From Symsagittifera roscoffensis (Eukaryota; Xenacoelomorpha; Acoela; Convolutidae), in the NCBI RefSeq assembly GCF_963678635.1, contig NC_087062.1:82980012-83044011 (forward strand): DNA of 64,000 nucleotides, in the 5' to 3' direction. The notes beneath the pieces are model-generated. The model searched no databases. It was not told the DNA's origin and saw nothing but the letters and a program-made list of their open reading frames with translations. Below, piece after piece: positions 43,401-51,786 of the stretch (position 1 is its first letter; each line of letters starts with the position of its first letter). The translations under genes were made by a program, and so were the position numbers.

Positions 43401-43814
43401 GCCGAGTATAACCAACAGATGCAGCAGATTTATGCCCAGTCGGGACAAACTCCAGCTAACCAGCAACCGACTCAAGTGTCTAATCCTATTGCTGCTCCTA
43501 GCTTTGCTAATCAAGCACTAGTGGGAGGAGTTCCGGCAAATCCGATGGTTGGCGCTCAACCAACCCCTCAAACCCCGAGTATCCCTGGGACTCCGACAAT
43601 GTCAAACTTCGGTAACAATCAAGCCATGGCCTTTATGTACTCATACCAGCAGCAGCAACCTCAAATGAGTCAGCAAGGTGTAGCTATGAGTGCGACCTCA
43701 ATGAATGGGCAAACACCTTCGTACCCAACTGGTTTTTACCCGCAACAGTCAGTGGCAGGCATATCTGCCGCAGTTTCAATGCCACCGTGGATGTCTACGG
43801 CGATTCAGAAGTAA
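40446..43814 (+). CDS. Low-complexity R/D/N-rich and Q/P-rich protein, at least three exons
   Basis: Exons I support: about 40446-40715 (ATG 40451), 41049-42428 and 42685-43814. The first junction is GTGAGT/TTTTTTAG and keeps frame and phase. The second donor is less certain (CA|GTCAGT at 42429), but the phase agrees with the acceptor TTTTAG at 42684. About 920 residues result. The first part is S/T/P-rich, the middle (41600-42300) is dense in Arg, Asp, Asn and Gly with many RD and RN pairs, and the last 380 residues are Gln/Pro/Asn-rich, interrupted by a charged helix with EYQKQWDEYKVKYEKYQKEL. I recognise no folded domain. Composition is like RNA-processing or condensate-forming proteins, which is inference. 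An AG acceptor lies directly before the first exon, so an upstream exon or trans-spliced leader is possible. Confidence 0.75.
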
Positions 43815-44387
43815 AGTCACAATTCAAAACCAGAACAACCTCCATTTTCCATTCTTCAACACCTGAGCAGCCTTATTAGTTCCTGGTCTCGATTGCTTAC
43901 TATGTTATTTACTTCGTTTTAAGTATGAGCATTACCAAAAAACAGCAGTGCTTTTCTTCACAAGAATGGACCTGGCCGAATCTCGAAAAGTAATCGTGAG
44001 TCAATTTTGATCTTAAAATGTGCTTTCAGGGGTTGATGCCGTTCGTGGAGATGAAATTATAAAGCAATAATGTTTTGTTGGTTAGTGTGAAAAAAATGCT
44101 ATTAAACGAGACAAATATATCTCGTTTTGAAGGCGTTGATCAAATGAGCAAACGCTGTTCATTCGCTCAAATGTATGCTAACTAGCTTAATTGAATATCT
44201 AAGGAAAAAATTCACATTCTGCCCGAGGTAATCATAACGGTGTTATATTCAAGTAGGACACTTTAGCAGAAAACACTAGTAAGGGTAAGTGTTTTTCTTT
44301 CAATAGCTTGTGCAGCAAATGCATCTAATCAATTGTAAAAAGATTTCGATATTGTCTTTTTGATTGTTTTTCCAGCGTGGAAGCGTT

Positions 44388-45822
44388 CAAACTTCGCATC
44401 TACAAAGTAATACCGCAGAAAAGGTTATGAAGATAGCAGAACCGCTTGGTTTGTGCATTTTTTTTTTTTCAAAACAAGGTGGTTGGTTTAGCATGTAATT
44501 TGAAATTTTTTTTATTTGTAAGCTTCGCTAATGTTCAAATGCGAAGCTTATTTTTGTGTCTGAAAGTAGCGATTTGAGCTATGTGAAGATCATGATTTAT
44601 GTGTATTGTTATTTCCGCGTACATGGGCTAATCGCTTAGTTTTTTTTGCAACCAAGGATTCGTTTCTTGTGGTGACACTATATTGTCTTAGAGGTTGACT
44701 GGTGGACTTGGAATCAGTAGCTCGAGGTTCGAATAAAAATATATGCTGAAAATGTCTATGTTCGAGCGAAATTTTCATTTGAAAGCCATTATTTAAACTT
44801 CAATTATTAAATGGCTTTAAGTTTTCCAACTCGGCTATTTTGAATTTGTCCGTGAAGATGTTAACGCCTACGCGTTTTGCGGACTCGTAGTTCTGTTCAG
44901 CAAGGTAGATTTCACCGCCATTAACCTGATTTTAAGGTTGCGGGCTTTGTTTCATATGCGAGAGCAACTGTCTTGTAATTGGGAAATTTTTTCCCGTGAT
45001 CAACTTTTCTTAAAATTCTGTAAAAAGATGAAGTTGCTTTTTGATTAAACCCTAACAACTTCCAGGCCCCTTCTAAATTGACTGCCTTTGCTCCCTAAAT
45101 TGACTGCCTTTGCTCAAACTTCGCATCTACAAAGTAATACCGCAGAAAAGGTTATGAAGATAGCAGAACCGCTTGGTTTGTGCATTTTTTTTTTTTCAAA
45201 ACAAGGTGGTTGGTTTAGCATGTAATTTGAAATTTTTTTTATTTGTAAGCTTCGCTAATGTTCAAATGCGAAGCTTATTTTTGTGTCTGAAAGTAGCGAT
45301 TTGAGCTATGTGAAGATCATGATTTATGTGTATTGTTATTTCCGCGTACATGGGCTAATCGCTTAGTTTTTTTTGCAACCAAGGATTCGTTTCTTGTGGT
45401 GACACTATATTGTCTTAGAGGTTGACTGGTGGACTTGGAATCAGTAGCTCGAGGTTCGAATAAAAATATATGCTGAAAATGTCTATGTTCGAGCGAAATT
45501 TTCATTTGAAAGCCATTATTTAAACTTCAATTATTAAATGGCTTTAAGTTTTCCAACTCGGCTATTTTGAATTTGTCCGTGAAGATGTTAACGCCTACGC
45601 GTTTTGCGGACTCGTAGTTCTGTTCAGCAAGGTAGATTTCACCGCCATTAACCTGATTTTAAGGTTGCGGGCTTTGTTTCATATGCGAGAGCAACTGTCT
45701 TGTAATTGGGAAATTTTTTCCCGTGATCAACTTTTCTTAAAATTCTGTAAAAAGATGAAGTTGCTTTTTGATTAAACCCTAACAACTTCCAGGCCCCTTC
45801 TAAATTGACTGCCTTTGCTCCC
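44388..45822. repeat. 708-bp direct tandem duplication
   Basis: 44388-45095 and 45115-45822 appear identical, offset by 727 bases. The 19-base spacer repeats the end of the unit (TAAATTGACTGCCTTTGCT). Each unit contains a SINE-like segment with a GAGGTTCGAATAAA box-B-like motif and a family A head (TATGCGAGAGCAACTGTC). Near-perfect identity implies a recent event, or an assembly duplication. Confidence 0.92.
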
Positions 45823-46014
45823 AAAGGTCTGAGGTTTGAGTCTTTGTTTTTTTTTAGTATTTATTTAATTGAAAATTTGCTCCGGAAAAAATTGAGGATT
45901 CGGAGTTTCGATTGTCTGCATATGTTTTGCAGACTTAGTTGGCTTCAGTTTATATTGTATCGTTTGATGTGATTTTTTTTCAATTTTTCGTTGAGGTCAA
46001 ACTTTGCGTTTTGT

Positions 46015-46213
46015 GAATTATAAGCGGATTCCGCAACAGGCTGAAAACAGATTTGTCGTGGAATCCGCAACCTTGCTCTTTTTCCTTTATCTTCTTTGCT
46101 GTTTTGGATTCCACAAACAAATAGTTAATACACGGTATTGCTCAAAATTGCTCCAAAAACAGGCAATTTTGCGGAATCCGCAACAAAGTTTGCGGCAACC
46201 GGAACAGTGTGTG
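46015..46213. repeat. Iterated GGAATCCGCAA motif region, left of the Polinton
   Basis: GCGGATTCCGCAAC (46022), GTGGAATCCGCAACC (46057), GGATTCCACAAAC (46106) and GCGGAATCCGCAAC (46172) are near-palindromic copies in both orientations. The same motif resumes at 60012-60200. Confidence 0.7.
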
Positions 46214-46219
46214 AATTCC
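46214..46219. other. Left target-site duplication AATTCC of the Polinton
   Basis: AATTCC at 46214-46219 precedes the terminal AGTATTATTG, and is repeated at 59961-59966 after the other terminus. Six-base duplications are characteristic of Maverick/Polinton integrase. Confidence 0.9.
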
Positions 46220-46460
46220 AGTATTATTGTATCGTGTCCCGGATCCTAAGGGGGGGGGGGGTCCTTCCTAAGGGGGGGGGGGGGTCCTCACGTAAAGCAA
46301 AATCCTAGGAAAGGGGTCCTTAATTTTTTGGAGGACCCCTATCCTAGGATTTTGTAAATGATCGCAAGTTCCCACCCCTAAAGTAAAAGACCCCCTCCTT
46401 AGGATCTTGTTAAGCTGAGCTCAACAACCGGGACGCGATACAATAATTCCTTCTAATTCC
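46220..46460 (+). repeat. Left terminal inverted repeat (about 241 bp)
   Basis: Aligns with the reverse complement of 59719-59960. It has two runs of 11 or more G, the block AAAATCCTAGGAAAGGGGTCC, and an inner end TTAGGATCTTGTT...GGGACGCGATACAAT that is an inverted copy of its own outer end (ATTGTATCGTGTCCC). Each terminal repeat is therefore itself a foldback. Confidence 0.9.
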
Positions 46461-46817
46461 TTTTAAAGCGGTCCCTTTTCCCGCGATAATTAAAATTAAT
46501 CGTCCTAATTCCTGAACTTTTCTTTTTCGTCCTAGTTTCATGTGGATATCATTTCCTGGCTTTCTTTCTTTCTTTTCGTCAAAGATTTGTCATGCTATTA
46601 AAGTTTGTTAAAGCCTAAGGATTTCACACATTTGTTTGAATTAACACTTGGTTTGCGTCTACTAGTTTATTTGCCTGAAGCTATTTATGTTAAAACAGTG
46701 ATTGAGCTCAATACGAGTATTTTATTAGTTGTAAATTGGTAAAAACCAAAACATATACAAGTCGAAGTATAAAAAGGACGAAGAGTAAAAATCATCTGAA
46801 AATATATGTTTCAGACT

Positions 46818-48261
46818 TTAATGTTTATTGTTTTGGTTTTCTTTGCGCTGTTTTTTAGATGGTCGTTCTTCTGAAGCTTCAGATAAAATAAATGGGTTTT
46901 TTATAGGGGGACGTTCACGGACTCGGCTACTAGAAGCTTCTTCTTCTTCTTGCAGCTCTGCTTCTGAGTAGGGCCGCTGTAAAAATCCCCAATCCGGAAG
47001 TGTAAAATCGGGAGAACTGTTATCAGTTTCATTGTATGAGTTGGCCCACTCGGTGTCCATGTAAATGTCTTCTAGAAAAGCATTTTCTTCAGCGGCTTTA
47101 TGGCCAAAGGGCACTGTCGAAATTCCGTCGAAAAGTAGAAAACGTTTTGAGTCGAATGGTGATAATGCAAGTTTGTTTTGTTTCACTGTCATATTGGTGT
47201 GACCTTTCGAAACTATATTGTAGTTGTACACTCTCATTGTTTTTCCAGTGAATAATGTGTCCCTGAAGGTTTGGTGGACCAGTTCTCTCTGTGCACTCCG
47301 TTTAATTCCTTTGGCACTCAATTTTTGAGTGCCTTCTAAACAGAAGCAAAATTATTATTCTTTTCTACAACGTTGGGGATAGCTTCATTTCACTTCAGCA
47401 ACTCAATTTATACCGAACAAAATTTGATTCATTTTACCAAAAAAGAGCAGAAGACTCTAAATTATCATTAAAAAAGAGGAAAAAAGAGGGAATATGTTGT
47501 CAGATAAATCAACGTTTAGGCAACATTGTATAATGTTGCCTAAATCAGCTAAATGCCCAGAGTTTAATGCAACAACTTAAGGGGTGTAGGTAGGTTGGTG
47601 GTGGTATTTTTGTTCTGTAAAAGGTAGGAATGGGGGTGGAAGGGTGGCTTAAATTTTATTTACCATTAAGGACGACCGAATATAGTTTCGGTTTTAGGGC
47701 GATGAATTCTCTGATCGGCTTCCCACCAGTCTCGTCTTTGAACTTCAGCACAACTTTCTTGTTGGTATCCTCGAACAAGAAATGGTCCTTATCGTAATTT
47801 GAAAAGTCGAAATCAGCTTTTATTTTCTCCAAGTCTCGGTAAACGTCATCAGTTTTTATAGCGTAAATAAAACTATCCGTGTCGGAGTAAAGGAGTTCCA
47901 AGTTTAGATTTGGTTTCATTTTTTGATAATGAAACTGAAACATGAAGCGCTTGGCGAGGTCTAGGATGGTTGCACCAACTATCATAGGTTTATCCCACAA
48001 TATTTTTGTTACTGAAAAGCTAATTGTGGCTAATTGATCGTCAATGATTTGAAAGCTTTTCATTGTGCTCAGAGCTGTTTTTTGTAAAAGTTCTCTCTCA
48101 TTCCTTACAATCTCCAGCTTCTTTCTTCCTAACTTAGACTCCATTGTCTTACCGAAAGCTGAATTAACAATTAGCTTGTAGAAGTTCTCCTGGAATTTAT
48201 TTACCGCGGCTTTTCGTAGGCGGGCGTTGAGGTCGACAAAGGGTGCCATCCAGGGTGCCAT
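46818..48261 (-). pseudogene. polB: Protein-primed DNA polymerase B (pPolB), palm to C terminus, truncated
   Basis: The segment 47656-48261 carries the palm domain: a conserved K-L-I-V-N-S-A-F-G-K-T motif (family B motif B region) and YSDTD (motif C, metal-binding Asp residues). Segment 46818-47335 carries the C-terminal domain with DSKRFLLFDG and GH, followed by an acidic, low-complexity tail. A GT-AG intron at 47336-47663 (donor GTAAAT, acceptor TTCTGTTTAG) would join them in frame; read straight through there are stops. Upstream, about 350-400 residues expected between an exonuclease domain and the palm are missing, and 48262-48784 contains no polymerase sequence. Polinton pPolB copies replicate the element from a terminal protein; this copy is unlikely to be active. 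A short direct repeat at the left edge of the palm segment (GGATGGCACCCT twice, 48240-48262) may mark the deletion. Confidence 0.8.
47336..47663 (-). other. Probable spliceosomal intron in pPolB (328 bp)
   Basis: In sense, the donor is G|GTAAAT and the acceptor is a pyrimidine-rich stretch ending TTCTGTTTAG|AAGG. All three frames have stops inside, and removal keeps the reading frame across a conserved part of the polymerase. Polinton genes are often described as intronless, so this is notable. Confidence 0.7.
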
Positions 48262-48784
48262 CCATATAATGCAGATTTATGGCTTAAAACACTCTGTTAC
48301 TTTGCGTAAGACCTGGCTAACCCCACCGGGCACAAAGTATGATGAGAGAGAGAGAACAGAGAGTGTTTGATAAAAAAAGCCAAATAAATATGGTTGGACT
48401 ACCAACAAGAAAATGTTGGACCCTTCCATATTTATCTTTCTTTTGAAAAGAAAGCAATATCCCGAAAAGGATATTCCAAATGGGGTTCACTACTGAGCAA
48501 GTGTATTTATCTCTCTCTATCTCTCTCATTCTTTCTCAAACAACAATTTTAGCGTAAAATTATTCTCGATTTGAGATTTTTTTCTAGTTTTTCTCTAAGA
48601 TTTTGCTGAAAACTTTACGGGGCAAACTTTAAACTTTAATTGATCTATTAAGCAAAATAAAAACTGAGACAAAAAATATATACACAGTACTGTTAAAACA
48701 GCTTAGAAGTCAAATCAAACAACAATGAAAATATAAAACCTTGGAGTAATATTTGAAACAAAGGAAAGTTTTTTGTTTAAGTTA
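48262..48784. other. Non-coding filler with palindromic GA/TC-rich ends
   Basis: Between the palm segment and the upstream ORF lies DNA with GATGAGAGAGAGAG (about 48340) facing ATCTCTCTCATTC (about 48520) and an inner inverted pair ATAAATATGG/CCATATTTAT (about 48385-48435). This looks like a small foldback insertion of about 200 bp. It may be linked to the loss of the polymerase centre. Confidence 0.45.
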
Positions 48785-49429
48785 TTAGAAACCTCGAAAC
48801 TGTAGTTTTCTCTTTTTTGGCGCATAGCAAGCTGCATTTGGAGGATTGCCTTGAATGAGATCTGGGGTGACTAGATCAATTGTCTCCGCACTAGATGAAA
48901 CCCGAGCATCCGAATAGGAAGTTGATTGTTCTGGAGTTGAAACTGCTCCCCTAACAAACGACTCGGGAGACATTGCTGTCGGAATATCCCAGTACGCTTC
49001 GCGCTCTGCATAGTCACGAATACATCCCTCCTGATTTTCATACAACGGCATTGACTCGCAGTCATACGCGAAGAGAATTTTTCTTGGAGACTGCTCGAGC
49101 GAGGTTGTGTCGTTTATCTCCGTCTTTTCTAATGCCGGATAGCTCTCGTGAATAGTGCAACTCTCGTACATTCGTTTTCGATTCTGTCTAAGTAGATCGA
49201 TGTGATCAAGGAGGTAGTTCGGCAGCATGATATGACTTTTTGTAGTCCATTCCTCCTTTTGATTCTCGTCGTTTTTTCGGGGAGCCAAGTCATTGAACGG
49301 ACTTGCTGTAGACGGAGAGACTCTCTCTTTCTGTTGATGGATGACTGCAATCGACTCTCTCGTGTATGTTTGGTAGATAATTGTTCTTTCTCGATCAGAC
49401 ACTGAGATTATTTGTAAAGGACTAGTCAT
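48785..49429 (-). CDS. Unassigned Polinton ORF, possible pPolB N-terminal remnant (214 aa)
   Basis: The ORF starts at ATG 49429 and lies just upstream of the polymerase remnant on the same strand. Near residue 120 it has ILFAYDCESM, which resembles the exonuclease I motif (D-x-E) of family B polymerases, and it ends with a basic PKKRKL stretch that could be a nuclear signal. The rest is low-complexity and Ser/Glu-rich, and the cysteine-rich region often seen before the exonuclease motif is absent. It may be the surviving start of the polymerase fused to unrelated sequence, or a separate accessory protein. Confidence 0.45.
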   Translation of the reverse strand: MTSPLQIISVSDRERTIIYQTYTRESIAVIHQQKERVSPSTASPFNDLAPRKNDENQKEEWTTKSHIMLPNYLLDHIDLLRQNRKRMYESCTIHESYPALEKTEINDTTSLEQSPRKILFAYDCESMPLYENQEGCIRDYAEREAYWDIPTAMSPESFVRGAVSTPEQSTSYSDARVSSSAETIDLVTPDLIQGNPPNAACYAPKKRKLQFRGF

Positions 49430-50055
49430 GACTTGAAGAGGTTTAAAGTTTTGTTAAAATGAAATGACTGAACTACCGAAATGAAATTGAGAGAATGAAA
49501 AGTATGAAAAGTTTATTAATGAGAATGAGATCAGGAAAGGGGTGGCATAGTTCAATTAGGTCAAAGCTAATAACTTTTTAGGCGAGGCTATCAAATTTTA
49601 TTCATTCTTTTAAGCATGACGCCTGAGGTCATGTTAGGAATGAATGTGAAAACCCGATTTTTTAGATTTATGTGACAGCTTTATTATAGTGGCTACGGGC
49701 GAAAGCACTCAAAATCAAGTTTTCATGATAGTTTGCCAGACAATCATTGTTATGCTGTTAGAAATTCATTACCATGATTCATAACAGTCATTAAAATAAC
49801 CGTCACAATAAATAACACTAGAAGATTTTTAGACAATAGCCGGGGGAAAAAGTAACTAAATACCCATATGAAAAGAGGTTTATCGTTAAAGAAATTATAT
49901 CCTTGGTGATAAAGTCTTATCAATATGGCTTAGGGCGCTCGTAAACTTTATCACCTAAATTTTTACTTTGGGAGCGCATGATCTGTCTCGTATACTGTGA
50001 TCAGTCATTCTTCAACGTTCCACACTAAAAACCAGTTGGTTGTTATTCATTTATA
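49430..50055. promoter_or_regulatory. Divergent intergenic region of the Polinton
   Basis: The 626 bases separate minus-strand ORFs of the polymerase side from two plus-strand ORFs, so promoters for both directions should lie here. It is AT-rich, with an ATTTATAATG stretch just before the plus-strand ATG. No clear TATA box can be chosen. Confidence 0.4.
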
Positions 50056-50415
50056 ATGTACGCTTCTCTTGACACGGATGTAGACTATTTCGATGATTTT
50101 AGGGATATATCTTCGAATGATAAACGTTTAGTTAGAGTCGGTGCAAAAACATTCGCACAGACCGGTACTTACATAACTATCAAATTGTACAAAAAAGACG
50201 AAGAGGGAACTTTCAAGTATCGACAAGGAATAACTTTGTCAACTGGTGAATTCGAGTCCTTGGCGGACAATTACACAAAAATTAAAAGGTTGACGAAAGC
50301 AAAAAACTGCGACGTGACTGAAAAACTTAGAAAAAAGCGAAACAAATCTAAAAAATCTTCATGCTCTGAAAAGGAATGCGAAAGTGAAAACGATGATAAC
50401 TGTCGGGTTGTGTAA
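50056..50415 (+). CDS. PC4-like single-stranded-DNA-binding protein (119 aa)
   Basis: Residues about 28-78 fit the PC4/p15 coactivator fold: a basic strand (RLVRVGAKTF), a strand with YITIKLYKKDEEG, then the turn YRQGITLS and a helix starting EFESLADN. In PC4 proteins this order forms a dimeric ssDNA-binding surface. The tail (about 85-119) is lysine- and serine-rich, then acidic. It is one of two plus-strand genes in the element, 37 bases before the next. A role in DNA replication or transcription of the element is inferred. Recognition is by eye and moderate. Confidence 0.55.
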   Translation: MYASLDTDVDYFDDFRDISSNDKRLVRVGAKTFAQTGTYITIKLYKKDEEGTFKYRQGITLSTGEFESLADNYTKIKRLTKAKNCDVTEKLRKKRNKSKKSSCSEKECESENDDNCRVV

Positions 50416-50452
50416 CATTATCAACTCGTTATTCTATTGAAACTTCAAAGCA

Positions 50453-51079
50453 ATGGTTGAAGCAATGTATGAGCAATCCCCTGATTATTTCAAACAGTTC
50501 CGTAAAAATTACAAATTTTTCATCCTGAATCATGAACCCAACTTTTCGGGCTTCGCTTCAAAAGCAAATTTTGCAGTATCCTCCCATTCGAATAAATTAG
50601 ATTTTTGCAACCATTCGATTGACAACGAAAAACATTATCATGTGCTGGTCGAATTTACGAAAGAGTCTACCGATTTACTTAACAAGATGACTTCAAAATC
50701 CTTCGTTGTTCCTTGTCTTCTCTCTACATTCAAATATTTAATTTTGGGTTGCTCCAACTATGAATTGTCTGGCCCTCTGATGGAAAAACTGAAAATAGCT
50801 GTGAATTATAACTCCATCAACAACTTAGATGTTAGTGGTGTTCCAGTTCGCAGACGGTTGCCTCAAGTTTGCTTCGGCTCGCAGACTAAATCTGTTCAAA
50901 CTCAAACTGACCTGATTACTAACGTAACAATTGAACGCTTTACTAATATTTTGAATGGTGAAAACGCTGCTGAGTTTTCTAAAATAATTGACATAATTTT
51001 AAGTGGGTATGGTTGTATGGAAATTGATTCAAACACTTTGTTTGTGAAATTTATCATGGAGAAGAAATTCAAGTTTTAA
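50453..51079 (+). CDS. Unknown Polinton protein with HYHVLV motif (208 aa)
   Basis: Follows the PC4-like gene by 37 bases on the plus strand. The first half contains KHYHVLVEF (residues about 62-70), a His-hydrophobic-His pattern like the metal-binding HUH motif of rolling-circle Rep proteins. A later tyrosine-lysine catalytic motif is not clear, so the similarity may be chance. The second half has a QTKSVQTQTD stretch and no recognised domain. Complete, with its own ATG at 50453. Confidence 0.6.
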   Translation: MVEAMYEQSPDYFKQFRKNYKFFILNHEPNFSGFASKANFAVSSHSNKLDFCNHSIDNEKHYHVLVEFTKESTDLLNKMTSKSFVVPCLLSTFKYLILGCSNYELSGPLMEKLKIAVNYNSINNLDVSGVPVRRRLPQVCFGSQTKSVQTQTDLITNVTIERFTNILNGENAAEFSKIIDIILSGYGCMEIDSNTLFVKFIMEKKFKF

Positions 51080-51341
51080 ATATTGGTTTTCTTTCGCTCT
51101 TGTATATCAAAAAAAAAATGTTACTACACAAGCGGGAGGCGTTCCCGAGCAGCGTAGCGACGAGCAACGCCGGGTTAGCTATTGCCCCTTAAACCAAACG
51201 GCCATGCCTTAATATTTCGAAGGACTTGATATGAAACTTTTCGCGGTACACATAAACTTGCAGAAAAAACTTTGTTGTTAATAAGAATGAATTGAAAAAA
51301 ATACTAATTTATAAATTTTACAAAAACATCAATAAATTAAT
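51080..51341. terminator. Convergent-gene gap with GC-rich inverted repeat
   Basis: Plus-strand and minus-strand genes end facing each other. At 51131-51175 a GC-rich patch (GGCGTT at 51138 and AACGCC at 51166) contrasts with the AT-rich surroundings and could form a stem. A role in transcript ending is inference. Confidence 0.3.
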
Positions 51342-51779
51342 TTAGAATAACATATGTTTGGCAAATCTTATCAAATCATGATCATTAAGTTTGAAACCTA
51401 TTGGAAATTTGTTTGTAATTAAAACATGAGCAACATAAATACAATAAAGTCCGCATAACACTGAATTAGCTGATTGTATTGGTTTTTTCAACAGTAGTTG
51501 ATTTCCCTCGTGAATTGTACGTCGCATATTCTTGTACACGAGGGGATAATCACATAATCGTTTACCTAGAGGATCTGCGAAGAATATCTGTCCTCCAGCT
51601 TGAGCAAAAAGCAACCAGTGGGTTCCAGGTTGATCCGATGGTGAGGCATTCATAATCATGAACGTATTATCGTTTTTCAGTACTGAAGAGCATGGCAAAT
51701 CTGCCGGAAAAACACCTCTAAAGCGATGTTTCAAATGTTTACAACGGTTAATAATTTCTACTAGTTGAAGATTATCCAT
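51342..51779 (-). CDS. PRO: Adenovirus-type cysteine protease, PRO (145 aa)
   Basis: The ORF shows the catalytic order of the adenain/Ulp1-like (C5/C48) family: His54 in GTHWLLF, Asp69 in FFADPLG, Gln102 and Cys109 in SANSVLCGLYC. In Polintons this enzyme is thought to mature capsid proteins. It starts at ATG 51779, eight bases after the stop of the major capsid gene. Length is at the short end of the family but all active-site residues are present. Confidence 0.92.
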   Translation of the reverse strand: MDNLQLVEIINRCKHLKHRFRGVFPADLPCSSVLKNDNTFMIMNASPSDQPGTHWLLFAQAGGQIFFADPLGKRLCDYPLVYKNMRRTIHEGNQLLLKKPIQSANSVLCGLYCIYVAHVLITNKFPIGFKLNDHDLIRFAKHMLF

Positions 51780-51786
51780 GTCTATC

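Larger units (their letters stand above)
43815..46213. other. Non-coding region with a large direct duplication
   Basis: After the stop at 43814 there is a probable 3' untranslated region, then the 708-bp duplication, a SINE-like tail and the GGAATCCGCAA motif region that hosts the Polinton. Two identical 62-codon minus-strand frames inside the duplication are not supported as genes. Confidence 0.6.

Noticed and set aside
44590-45505. Two identical 62-codon minus-strand frames
   Set aside because: They lie in the duplicated SINE-containing segment; identity comes from the duplication, not from coding.
50453-51079. Confident HUH replication endonuclease
   Set aside because: Only the His-x-His motif is visible; the catalytic tyrosine motif cannot be identified, so it is kept as a hypothesis.
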